From NCBI RefSeq assembly GCF_900114705.1, contig NZ_FOTW01000027.1, forward strand, positions 40,623 to 104,622: 64,000 bases of DNA, written 5' to 3'. The position numbers were made by a program, and so were the translations under genes. Of the stretch, positions 1 through 7,155 are shown piece by piece (positions within the stretch are counted from its first letter, which is position 1; each line of letters starts with the position of its first letter). This DNA is from Rugamonas rubra (GTDB lineage: Bacteria > Pseudomonadota > Gammaproteobacteria > Burkholderiales > Burkholderiaceae_D). The notes beneath the pieces were generated by a model. The model was not told the origin of the DNA. It did not search any database and saw only the letters and a list, made by a program, of their open reading frames with translations.

Positions 1-1379
1 TGTGGACGCCCGAGGGTACCACCTTCGCCGCCAACGAGGCGCAGGTGAAGAAGTTCGAGGCCTTCATCGCCAAGCAGGACGGCGTGCTCAGCACCACCAG
101 CTACGTCGGCACCGGCAGCCCGCGCTTCTATTTGCCGCTGGACCAGATCTTCCCGCAGTCGAACGTGTCGCAGATTGTCGTGCTGCCGAAGGACCTGGCC
201 ACCCGCGGCATTCTGCGCGACAAGATCGTCGCCATCTTCAAGGAGGACTTCCCCGAGGTGCGCGGCCGCGTCAAGCTGCTGCCGAACGGGCCGCCGGTGC
301 CGTATCCGGTGCAGTTCCGCGTCACCGGCACCGAGGTGGACAAGGTGCGCGCCATCGCCGACCAGGTCAAGGACATCATGCGCGCCAACCCCAACACCCT
401 GGGCGTGAACGACAACTGGAACGAGTCGATCAAGGTGCTGCGGCTGGACCTGGACCAGGACAAGATGCGCGCGCTGGGCGTGACCTCGCAAACGGTGATG
501 CGCGCGGCCAACACGATCCTGTCCGGCACGCCGATCGGCAAGTTCCGCGAGGATAACAAGCTGATCGACATCCAGATCCGCCAACCGATCGAGGAGCGAC
601 GGACTATTTCCATCCTGAACGATACGAATATTCCCACGCAGAACGGCAAATCGGTCACCATCAGCCAGCTGGCCCGCGCCCACTTCGTGTGGGAGCCGGG
701 CGTGGTCTGGCGCGAGGGGCGCGAATGGGCGATCACCGTGCAGTCCGACGTGGTCGACGGCATCCAGGGGCCGACCGTGTCGGGCCAGGTCAACCCCAAG
801 CTCGACGAGCTGCGCGCCAAGCTGCCGGCCGGCTACCGCATCCAGGTCAAGGGCGCGGCGGCCGACAGCGGCGCCGCCGAGGCCTCGATCGCGGCCAACC
901 TGCCGCTGGCGATCTTCCTGATCTTCACCCTGTTGATGTTGCAGCTGCACAGCTTCTCGCGCTCGCTGCTGGTGTTCCTGACCGGCCCGCTGGGCGTGGC
1001 CGGCGCGGCGATGGCCCTGCTGTTGCTGCACCGTCCGCTCGGCTTTGTCGCCAACCTGGGCGTGATCGCGCTGTTCGGTATGATCATCCGCAACTCGGTG
1101 ATCCTGGTCGACCAGATCGAGCAGGACATCGCCGCCGGCGCCGAGCCGTGGGACGCCATCGTCGAGGCGGCGGTGCGCCGCTGCCGGCCGATCATCCTGA
1201 CGGCGGCGGCCGCCGCGCTGGCCATGATCCCCCTGTCGCGCTCGGTGTTCTGGGGGCCGATGGCGGTGGCCATCATGGGCGGCCTGATCCTGGCGACCGC
1301 GCTGACGCTGTTGTTCCTGCCGGCCTTGTACGCCGCCTGGTTCCGGGTTAAAAAACCACAAACCCGTTCCGCCGCCTAG
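1..1379 (+). CDS. RND efflux transporter permease subunit, C-terminal part (5' truncated by window edge)
   Basis: This is the C-terminal half of an inner-membrane RND (HAE1/AcrB-type) proton-driven efflux pump; the frame is already open at the first base, reading WTPEGTTF. The visible part has a periplasmic porter/docking region followed from about base 890 by a hydrophobic block with the usual RND helix sequence (LPLAIFLIFTLLM, then GMIIRNSVILVDQIEQD, then ALAMIPLS). The segment RNSVILVD corresponds to the conserved helix after TM10 in this family. The C-terminus is short and basic, as in other pumps. The periplasmic adaptor and outer-membrane channel genes that normally accompany it would lie upstream, outside the window. 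The family is clear; the substrate cannot be told from sequence. A strong intrinsic terminator follows directly. Confidence 0.93.
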   Translation, partial: WTPEGTTFAANEAQVKKFEAFIAKQDGVLSTTSYVGTGSPRFYLPLDQIFPQSNVSQIVVLPKDLATRGILRDKIVAIFKEDFPEVRGRVKLLPNGPPVPYPVQFRVTGTEVDKVRAIADQVKDIMRANPNTLGVNDNWNESIKVLRLDLDQDKMRALGVTSQTVMRAANTILSGTPIGKFREDNKLIDIQIRQPIEERRTISILNDTNIPTQNGKSVTISQLARAHFVWEPGVVWREGREWAITVQSDVVDGIQGPTVSGQVNPKLDELRAKLPAGYRIQVKGAAADSGAAEASIAANLPLAIFLIFTLLMLQLHSFSRSLLVFLTGPLGVAGAAMALLLLHRPLGFVANLGVIALFGMIIRNSVILVDQIEQDIAAGAEPWDAIVEAAVRRCRPIILTAAAAALAMIPLSRSVFWGPMAVAIMGGLILATALTLLFLPALYAAWFRVKKPQTRSAA

Positions 1380-1394
1380 TCAAGGACGGAACGC

Positions 1395-1435
1395 AACGGC
1401 GGATTCCCACCGTGGAATCCGCCGTTTTTCTTTTT
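1395..1435 (+). terminator. Rho-independent terminator of the RND gene
   Basis: A perfect 13-bp stem (AACGGCGGATTCC, 1395-1407, with GGAATCCGCCGTT, 1414-1426) with a 6-nt loop is followed by a T-rich run. It lies 16 bp after the RND stop codon. Confidence 0.9.
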
Positions 1436-1493
1436 AAATCAAACAGTTGAGGCGCGCCGGCGGAGACCCGGCGGGGGCCTGGCGGAGTCATCC

Positions 1494-1522
1494 TTGACAC
1501 AGTGGGTTTCATATCCTAAGTT
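1494..1522 (+). promoter_or_regulatory. Candidate sigma-70 promoter for the PEP-CTERM gene
   Basis: TTGACA at 1494-1499 and TAAGTT at 1517-1522 are separated by 17 bp. The -35 box is perfect and the -10 box is weak. It would leave a leader of about 160 nt before the ATG at 1688. Confidence 0.45.
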
Positions 1523-1687
1523 GGTCTAGCCATTGTTTAATTTGCTCATTTAGTTTTTCTTCCACGCAAGTTGGATGCTGGCTGTCGCGACGGTCTGCCG
1601 GCTTGGGGCATGCTTTTTTGTTCGGTGTGGGTAATCAGTGGGGGTGTGCCATCCGGTATTGCTAACAACTATTATTCGAGAATAAAA

Positions 1688-2476
1688 ATGAAAAACAAAA
1701 TCAAGGGATCCGCACTTATCATCGCGCTGGCATTCGCCACGCTTTCCACCTCGGCGCTGGCCGCGCTCACCACCGGCAGTCAAAACGTCAGCGGCACGCG
1801 TACCACGCCGGCCTACGGCGACGCCGACCTGAAGGACAACGCCGGCAACCCCGGCCCCTTCGGCCCCTACGGCTGGGACTACAGCTACACGCGCAGCTTC
1901 GACGGCAATAAGCTGGAAAAGGACATCCAGATCGACTTCTCCTTCGACGCCGGACTCAACTATACCGAAGCCCAGAAAACCGCCTATGCCAACGCCGTGA
2001 AGGCCAGCGTTTCCTCGGTGTGGGACAACAAGTACGCCGTCAAGGACACCAGCACCGGCCAGGTCATTCCGATTTTCGTCGCGGTGACGACCGACGGACC
2101 GTTCAACCAGAAGGTCCAGGTGCACGCCGGCCCCGGCCGCTCGGACATGTTGAACTGGTACACCGGCGACAGTGCCAGCGTCAACGCCCACGAGGTCGGC
2201 CACATGATGGGCTTGTACGACGAGTACATCGGCGGCGCGGTGGACCAGTACCCGAATCCGACGCTGTCGAACGACGGTCTGATGGGGCTGGGCGCATTGA
2301 ATGCCAACCCGGTCATGTATCCGCGCTATTATCAACAGTATTACGATTACATGAAGCAGCTCAATCCGAACACGCCGTTCATCCTGACCGCCGTGCCGGA
2401 GCCGTCCGAGGTGGCGCTGCTGTGTGCCGGCTTGTTCGTGTTGATGGGGATGTATGGGCGCAGACGTCAAGGCTAG
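1688..2476 (+). CDS. PEP-CTERM protein with metzincin-like zinc motif
   Basis: A 262-residue exported protein. The ATG at 1688 was chosen because it starts a textbook signal peptide (MKNKIKGSALIIALAFATL, cleavage near ALAALT); an in-frame start at 1571 would bury it. Residues 168-178 read HEVGHMMGLYD, which fits HExxHxxGxxD, the extended zinc signature in which an Asp replaces the third His of most metzincins (as in snapalysin-like proteases). The C-terminus has VPEP at 236-239, a hydrophobic helix and a basic RRR tail: the PEP-CTERM signal recognised by exosortase in exopolysaccharide producers. What is seen: secretion signal, zinc motif, sorting signal. Inferred: a secreted or surface metalloprotease. 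No exosortase gene is in the window. Its last 23 bases overlap the next gene. Confidence 0.85.
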   Translation: MKNKIKGSALIIALAFATLSTSALAALTTGSQNVSGTRTTPAYGDADLKDNAGNPGPFGPYGWDYSYTRSFDGNKLEKDIQIDFSFDAGLNYTEAQKTAYANAVKASVSSVWDNKYAVKDTSTGQVIPIFVAVTTDGPFNQKVQVHAGPGRSDMLNWYTGDSASVNAHEVGHMMGLYDEYIGGAVDQYPNPTLSNDGLMGLGALNANPVMYPRYYQQYYDYMKQLNPNTPFILTAVPEPSEVALLCAGLFVLMGMYGRRRQG

Positions 2477-3023
2477 GGCGGTCATTTTGCTGACCTTGTT
2501 GGTCGCCGCTTGCGCGGCGCCCGAGCGGGTCGCCGCGTCGCGGCCCGCCAACGCAGAGGAAGAAGGGCGGGCCAAGGTGGAACAGGTGGTGGCGATTGTC
2601 ATGCGGGACGTGCACCCGCTGCACGGCGGCCAGGTGGTTTACCTGGCCGCCGACGGCACGGGCTATTGCCAGCTGGTGTCGCGCCCGTCCGGCGCGACGG
2701 CGCTGGCCGAAAGGCGCTACCGGCTGGCCGTGCCGGCCGAGGCGTTGGCCCGCCTGCTGCGCCTGGGCGCCGCCCACGCGGCGGCGCCCATCCCCTCCAG
2801 CGCGCAGCCCGGCCTGCCGGACGCGGCCAAGCCGCGCATCGCCGTGCGCCTGGCCTCGGGCCGCAGCGTCGACGTCAGCCGCTGGCAGCACGACCACAAC
2901 GCCGAGTTCGACGAGTTGTACCAGGCCCTGCTGGCCGTGGTACAGGCGGCGACAAGCCAAAAGCCGCAAAGCCAGGGCCGCTTCGAGCCGGACTGGGCGC
3001 CGGACGGCTTCCGCGGGCGCTGA
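2454..3023 (+). CDS. Hypothetical lipoprotein
   Basis: A 189-residue protein with a short lipoprotein signal: hydrophobic VILLTLLVAAC with the lipobox VAAC and the acylated Cys at residue 20. The mature part is Ala/Arg-rich with no motif recognised. The start overlaps the end of the PEP-CTERM gene by 23 bp in another frame, which suggests translational coupling and an operon of two exported proteins. A link between the two products is only an inference from position. The function is unknown. Confidence 0.65.
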   Translation: MGADVKARAVILLTLLVAACAAPERVAASRPANAEEEGRAKVEQVVAIVMRDVHPLHGGQVVYLAADGTGYCQLVSRPSGATALAERRYRLAVPAEALARLLRLGAAHAAAPIPSSAQPGLPDAAKPRIAVRLASGRSVDVSRWQHDHNAEFDELYQALLAVVQAATSQKPQSQGRFEPDWAPDGFRGR

Positions 3024-3240
3024 GCGCGGCTTTTTCGCCCCTGGTCTGACAGGGGGGAAGGGCGGTTTTTCGAAGAAGTTAGGCAAAGAAGAGCAGAATG
3101 TTGGTGATAGGTTAAAAATCATCACATCTGCTTGAAAAAACCGTTAAAATACCGCGTTGAAGTTGAAAGCTCTCGCCTATGGCGGGAAGGGGCGGCCGTT
3201 TTCACTTACGGGTCGCCCTTTGCTTTTGTGCAAACATGCC

Positions 3241-3327
3241 GCGAGGATGGCGAAATTGGTAGACGCACCAGGTTTAGGTCCTGACGCCAGCAATGGTGTG
3301 GGGGTTCGAGTCCCCCTCCTCGCACCA
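3241..3327 (+). tRNA. tRNA-Leu (anticodon UAG)
   Basis: An 87-nt class II tRNA with encoded CCA. The acceptor stem GCGAGGA pairs with TCCTCGC, the D-arm reads GGCGAAATTGGTAGACGC, the anticodon TAG is at 3275-3277, there is a long variable arm, and the T-arm GGGGGTTCGAGTCCCCC is intact. It sits alone 34 bp before tig. Confidence 0.97.
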
Positions 3328-3361
3328 ACTGTATTTCTAATTTTTTGGACGATTTTTAAAC

Positions 3362-4702
3362 ATGGCAACTGCAGTCGAAACCTTGGGCAAACTCGAACGT
3401 CGTATCACGATCTCCTTCCCGCTGACTGATGTCCGCACCGAAGTTGAGAAACGCCTGAAAGTGCAAGCCAAGTCGGCTAAGGCACCAGGCTTCCGTCCGG
3501 GCAAAGTTCCTTTAAAAATGGTCGCAGCACAATACGGTTATCAGATCGAAACCGAAGTGCTGAATGACAAAGTCGGCCGCGCCTTCAACGACGCCGCCAA
3601 CGAAAACAACCTGCGCGTCGCCGGCTACCCACGCATCGAACCGAAGGAAGATTCGGCCGAAGGCGTGCTGACCTTCGACGCCACCTTCGAAGTCTATCCG
3701 GAAGTCGTGGTCGGCGATCTGACCACCGTGGAAATCGAAACCGTCAAGGCCGAAGTGTCGGAAGCGGAAATCGACAAGACCATCGACATCCTGCGCAAGC
3801 AGCGCGTGCACTTCCACACCAAGGGTGAGGCTGGTGAACACGGCGACGGCGGCGCGGCGATTGCCGCCAACGGCGACCGCGTGAGCGTCGACTTCGTCGG
3901 CTCGATCGACGGCGTTGAATTCCCAGGCGGCAAAGCCGACGACTACGCCTTCGTGCTCGGCGAAGGCCGCATGCTGCCGGAATTCGAAGCAGCCACCATC
4001 GGCCTGAAGGTCGGCGAAGCCAAGACCTTCCCACTGGCCTTCCCAGAGGACTACCATGGTAAAGACGTGGCCGGCAAGACCGCCTCGTTCACCATCACGC
4101 TGAAAAAGCTGGAATGGGCGCACCTGCCGGAAGTCAACGGCGAATTCGCCAAGTCGCTCGGCGTGGCCGATGGCGACATCGCCAAAATGCGCGAAGACAT
4201 CAAAGTCAACCTGGAACGCGAAGTCGCCGGCCGTGTCAAGGCCCGCAACAAGGAAGCCGTGATGGACGCGCTGGTCAAGACCGCCAGCCTGGACGTGCCA
4301 CAAGCCCTGATCGCCCAAGACAGCGAGCGTCTGGCCGACATGACCCGCCAAGACATGGCGCAGCGCGGCATGAACATCAAGGACGTGCCTTTCCCGGCCG
4401 AACTGTTCGCTGAAAAAGCCGAGCGTCGCGTACGCCTGGGCCTGATCCTGTCGCAACTGGTTGGCGACAACAAGCTGCAAGCCACGCCTGAGCAAGTCAA
4501 AGCGCAAGTCGAAGACTTCGCCCAAAGCTACGAAGACCCGCGCGAAGTGCTGAAGTACTACTACAGCGACCGTCGCCGTCTGGCTGAAGTCGAAGCCCTT
4601 GTATTGGAAGAAAACGTCGTCAACTACGTACTGGGCCTGTCCAAGTCGTCGTCCAAGGTTGTCGCTTTCGACGAATTGATGGGAAGCAACGCTCAAGCGT
4701 AA
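3362..4702 (+). CDS. tig: Trigger factor (ribosome-associated chaperone, PPIase)
   Basis: A 446-residue protein collinear with trigger factor. It binds the ribosome exit tunnel and folds nascent chains. The N-terminal ribosome-binding domain carries the family signature (FRPGKVP, about residues 45-51). A central FKBP-type prolyl isomerase domain follows, here with a roughly 10-residue Gly/Asp/Ala-rich loop (HGDGGAAIAANGD), and then the helical C-terminal chaperone arms. It is the first gene of the tig-clpP-clpX-lon cluster seen across proteobacteria. Codon use is less GC-biased than that of neighbours, as expected for a highly expressed gene. Confidence 0.98.
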   Translation: MATAVETLGKLERRITISFPLTDVRTEVEKRLKVQAKSAKAPGFRPGKVPLKMVAAQYGYQIETEVLNDKVGRAFNDAANENNLRVAGYPRIEPKEDSAEGVLTFDATFEVYPEVVVGDLTTVEIETVKAEVSEAEIDKTIDILRKQRVHFHTKGEAGEHGDGGAAIAANGDRVSVDFVGSIDGVEFPGGKADDYAFVLGEGRMLPEFEAATIGLKVGEAKTFPLAFPEDYHGKDVAGKTASFTITLKKLEWAHLPEVNGEFAKSLGVADGDIAKMREDIKVNLEREVAGRVKARNKEAVMDALVKTASLDVPQALIAQDSERLADMTRQDMAQRGMNIKDVPFPAELFAEKAERRVRLGLILSQLVGDNKLQATPEQVKAQVEDFAQSYEDPREVLKYYYSDRRRLAEVEALVLEENVVNYVLGLSKSSSKVVAFDELMGSNAQA

Positions 4703-4723
4703 TCCAGCTTAGGCTAGAATAAG

Positions 4724-4778
4724 GACGGTCTCCGGTAGTCCTCCGCCCCTCGGGCGGGGTGGTTGCCGCGAGGCCGTC
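4724..4778 (+). promoter_or_regulatory. Structured intergenic element between tig and clpP
   Basis: An outer pairing (GACGGTCTC, 4724-4732, with GAGGCCGTC, 4770-4778, one G-U pair and one mismatch) encloses a GC hairpin (CCGCCC, 4743-4748, with GGGCGG, 4752-4757). There is no T-run after it, so a plain terminator is unlikely. It could be an attenuator, a processing site or a small structured RNA. Confidence 0.35.
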
Positions 4779-4814
4779 TGGCAATCGAACCTGGCTGCTT
4801 CACAAGGAAAAGGA

Positions 4815-5441
4815 ATGACTGGTATGAACCGAAATCCGGCGCTGGACACACAAATGCTCGGCCTGGTGCCGATGGTGGTCGAACAGAGCGGCCGCGGCGA
4901 GCGCTCCTACGACATCTATTCGCGCCTGCTCAAAGAGCGCGTGATCTTCATGGTTGGCCCCGTCAACGACCAGATGGCGAACTTGATCGTCGCCCAGCTG
5001 TTGTTCCTGGAGAGCGAAAATCCCGACAAGGACATCTCGCTCTACATCAACTCGCCTGGCGGCTCGGTCTCGGCCGGCATGGCCATCTTCGACACGATGC
5101 AGTTCATCAAGCCCGACGTCTCGACGTTGTGCACCGGCATGGCCGCCTCGATGGGCGCCTTCCTGCTGGCCGCCGGCGCCAAGGGCAAGCGCTTCTCGCT
5201 GCCGAACTCGCGCATTATGATTCACCAGCCGTCCGGTGGCTCGCAGGGCCAGGCCTCCGACATCGAGATCCAGGCCAAGGAAATCCTGTACCTGCGCCAT
5301 CGCCTGAACAGCATCCTGGCGGAACGCACCGGCCAAACGGTCGAGCAGATCGCCAAGGACACGGACCGCGACCGCTTCCTGTCCGCCGACGAGGCCGCAG
5401 AGTACGGTTTGATCGACAAAGTGTTGACCAGCCGCGCTTGA
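4815..5441 (+). CDS. clpP: ATP-dependent Clp protease proteolytic subunit
   Basis: A 208-residue serine peptidase that forms the barrel of ClpXP/ClpAP. The catalytic triad is visible: Ser112 in GMAASMGA, His137 in MIHQPSGG and Asp186 in DRDRF, in the same places as in the E. coli enzyme (one residue offset). The start at 4815 follows a strong AAGGAAAAGGA ribosome site; a second ATG three codons later is possible. Adjacent clpX encodes the unfoldase partner. A strong intrinsic terminator follows, so clpX probably has its own promoter as well. Confidence 0.98.
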   Translation: MTGMNRNPALDTQMLGLVPMVVEQSGRGERSYDIYSRLLKERVIFMVGPVNDQMANLIVAQLLFLESENPDKDISLYINSPGGSVSAGMAIFDTMQFIKPDVSTLCTGMAASMGAFLLAAGAKGKRFSLPNSRIMIHQPSGGSQGQASDIEIQAKEILYLRHRLNSILAERTGQTVEQIAKDTDRDRFLSADEAAEYGLIDKVLTSRA

Positions 5442-5466
5442 TGCGTCCCAAGCGGTATTGCTAAAA

Positions 5467-5505
5467 AAACGCCCGGACGATCAATCGTTCGGGCGTTTCG
5501 TTTTC
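5467..5505 (+). terminator. Rho-independent terminator after clpP
   Basis: A stem AAACGCCCGGACGA / TCGTTCGGGCGTTT (5467-5498, one G-T pair) with a tight loop, followed by T-rich sequence. Confidence 0.85.
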
Positions 5506-5604
5506 ATTTCGGGTAGCATGGTGGTTACGCGCGGTCTTTTCCGTGGCAAACATGCTTTCCGGCAACAGCAACACCCCCACTGCTAAACCAAAGAAAACTG
5601 CCCC

Positions 5605-6873
5605 ATGTCAGACAAAAAATCCTCCAGCGGCGAAAAATTACTGTACTGCTCGTTTTGCGGCAAGAGCCAGCACGAGGTAAAGAAACTCATCGCCGGCCCG
5701 TCGGTGTTCATCTGCGACGAATGCATTGACCTGTGCAATGACATCATCCGCGACGAAACCTCGGCCATCGAGTCGGTCGCCGGCGCCAAGTCCGACCTGC
5801 CGACCCCGCATGAAATCAAGGATCTGCTCGACCAGTACGTGATCGGCCAGCAAACGGCCAAGCGCATCCTGTCGGTGGCGGTGTACAACCACTACAAGCG
5901 GCTCAAGCACCTGGGCAAAAAAGACGACATCGAACTGGCCAAGAGCAACATCCTGCTGGTCGGCCCCACCGGCTCCGGCAAGACCCTGCTGGCGCAGACC
6001 CTGGCGCGCATGCTCAACGTGCCCTTCGTCATCGCCGACGCCACCACGCTGACCGAAGCGGGCTATGTGGGCGAGGATGTCGAGAATATCATCCAGAAAC
6101 TGTTGCAAAGCTGCAACTACGATGTCGAGAAGGCCCAGCGCGGCATCGTCTACATCGACGAGATCGACAAGATCTCGCGCAAGTCGGACAACCCGTCGAT
6201 CACCCGCGACGTCTCGGGCGAGGGCGTGCAGCAGGCGCTGCTGAAACTGATCGAGGGCACCATGGCCTCGGTGCCGCCACAGGGCGGCCGCAAGCACCCC
6301 AACCAGGACTTCGTGCAGATCGACACGACCAACATCATGTTCATCTGCGGCGGCGCCTTCGACGGCCTGGCCAAGGTGATCTCCAACCGTTCCGAGAAGA
6401 GCGGCATCGGCTTCTCGGCCAGCGTGAAGAGCAAGTCCGAGCGTTCCGCCAGCGACGTGCTGCTGGAAGCCGAACCGGAGGATCTGATCAAGTTCGGTCT
6501 GATCCCCGAACTGGTCGGCCGTCTGCCGGTGGTGGCGACCTTGTCCGAGCTGACCGAAGAGGCGCTGATCCAGATTCTGATCGAGCCGAAGAACGCCCTG
6601 GTTAAACAGTACTCGAAGCTGCTCGACATGGAAGGCGCCGAGCTGGAGATTCGTCCGGCCGCACTGCACGCCATCGCCAAGAAGGCGCTGGCGCGCAAGA
6701 CCGGCGCCCGTGGCCTGCGCTCCATCCTCGAGCACGCGCTGCTCGACGTGATGTACGAACTGCCCAACGAGCAGAACGTCACCAAGGTGGTGATCGACGA
6801 GAACACCATCACCAGTGGCGCCAAGCCGTTATTGATTTATCAGGAACCGGCCAAGGCCTCGGGCGAGAATTAA
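5605..6873 (+). CDS. clpX: ATP-dependent Clp protease unfoldase subunit ClpX
   Basis: A 422-residue AAA+ unfoldase that recognises tagged substrates and feeds them to ClpP. The N-terminal C4 zinc-binding domain uses Cys15, Cys18, Cys37 and Cys40 (CSFC and CDEC). Walker A is GPTGSGKT at residues 120-127, Walker B is IVYIDEIDKI, and the ClpP-docking IGF-type loop appears as SGIGFSA. The arginine-finger region and C-terminal sensor 2 (KTGARGLRSI) are intact. Length and order match the family. It is 163 bp from clpP. Confidence 0.98.
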   Translation: MSDKKSSSGEKLLYCSFCGKSQHEVKKLIAGPSVFICDECIDLCNDIIRDETSAIESVAGAKSDLPTPHEIKDLLDQYVIGQQTAKRILSVAVYNHYKRLKHLGKKDDIELAKSNILLVGPTGSGKTLLAQTLARMLNVPFVIADATTLTEAGYVGEDVENIIQKLLQSCNYDVEKAQRGIVYIDEIDKISRKSDNPSITRDVSGEGVQQALLKLIEGTMASVPPQGGRKHPNQDFVQIDTTNIMFICGGAFDGLAKVISNRSEKSGIGFSASVKSKSERSASDVLLEAEPEDLIKFGLIPELVGRLPVVATLSELTEEALIQILIEPKNALVKQYSKLLDMEGAELEIRPAALHAIAKKALARKTGARGLRSILEHALLDVMYELPNEQNVTKVVIDENTITSGAKPLLIYQEPAKASGEN

Positions 6874-6975
6874 ATACGTATTCGACATCGTCCGCACAGA
6901 TGTGAAAAAATATTTCGCATCCGTGGGGCGAGGCGGTACAATTTAAATCAATAAAAGAATGCAGGCTTCAGTCGG

Positions 6976-7016
6976 AAAGCCACTCGCGACAGATCTGCCG
7001 CGCGTGGCTTTTTTAT
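6976..7016 (+). terminator. Rho-independent terminator in the clpX-lon gap
   Basis: AAAGCCAC (6976-6983) pairs with GTGGCTTT (7004-7011), extended by TCGCG/CGCG inside, with a T-run at 7009-7014. It lies about 100 nt after clpX. Confidence 0.75.
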
Positions 7017-7097
7017 TTAAATTGCATTCGTTTAGAGTACGGCAGCCAAGGCTTCAGGCAATGTTTAATTGTTCTGAGAATTATTTCCGACCGCCGT

Positions 7098-7126
7098 CTT
7101 GTGATTTGGCAGATGAGTGCCCACAT
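7098..7126 (+). promoter_or_regulatory. Candidate heat-shock (sigma-32-like) promoter for lon
   Basis: CTTGTGA (7098-7104), 15 bp, then CCCACAT (7120-7126), 29 bp before the lon ATG. This resembles the sigma-32 consensus CTTGAAA / CCCCATNT. lon is a known heat-shock gene, but the match is imperfect in both boxes. Confidence 0.4.
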
Positions 7127-7155
7127 CATAAACACGCATTCTCATAAGGTACGCC

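Noticed and set aside
3157..3429. A 90-codon plus-strand frame over tRNA-Leu
   Set aside because: It overlaps the tRNA and the tig start; the translation is of tRNA sequence.
6959..7147. A 62-codon frame between clpX and lon
   Set aside because: It spans an intrinsic terminator hairpin and has no ribosome site or family likeness.
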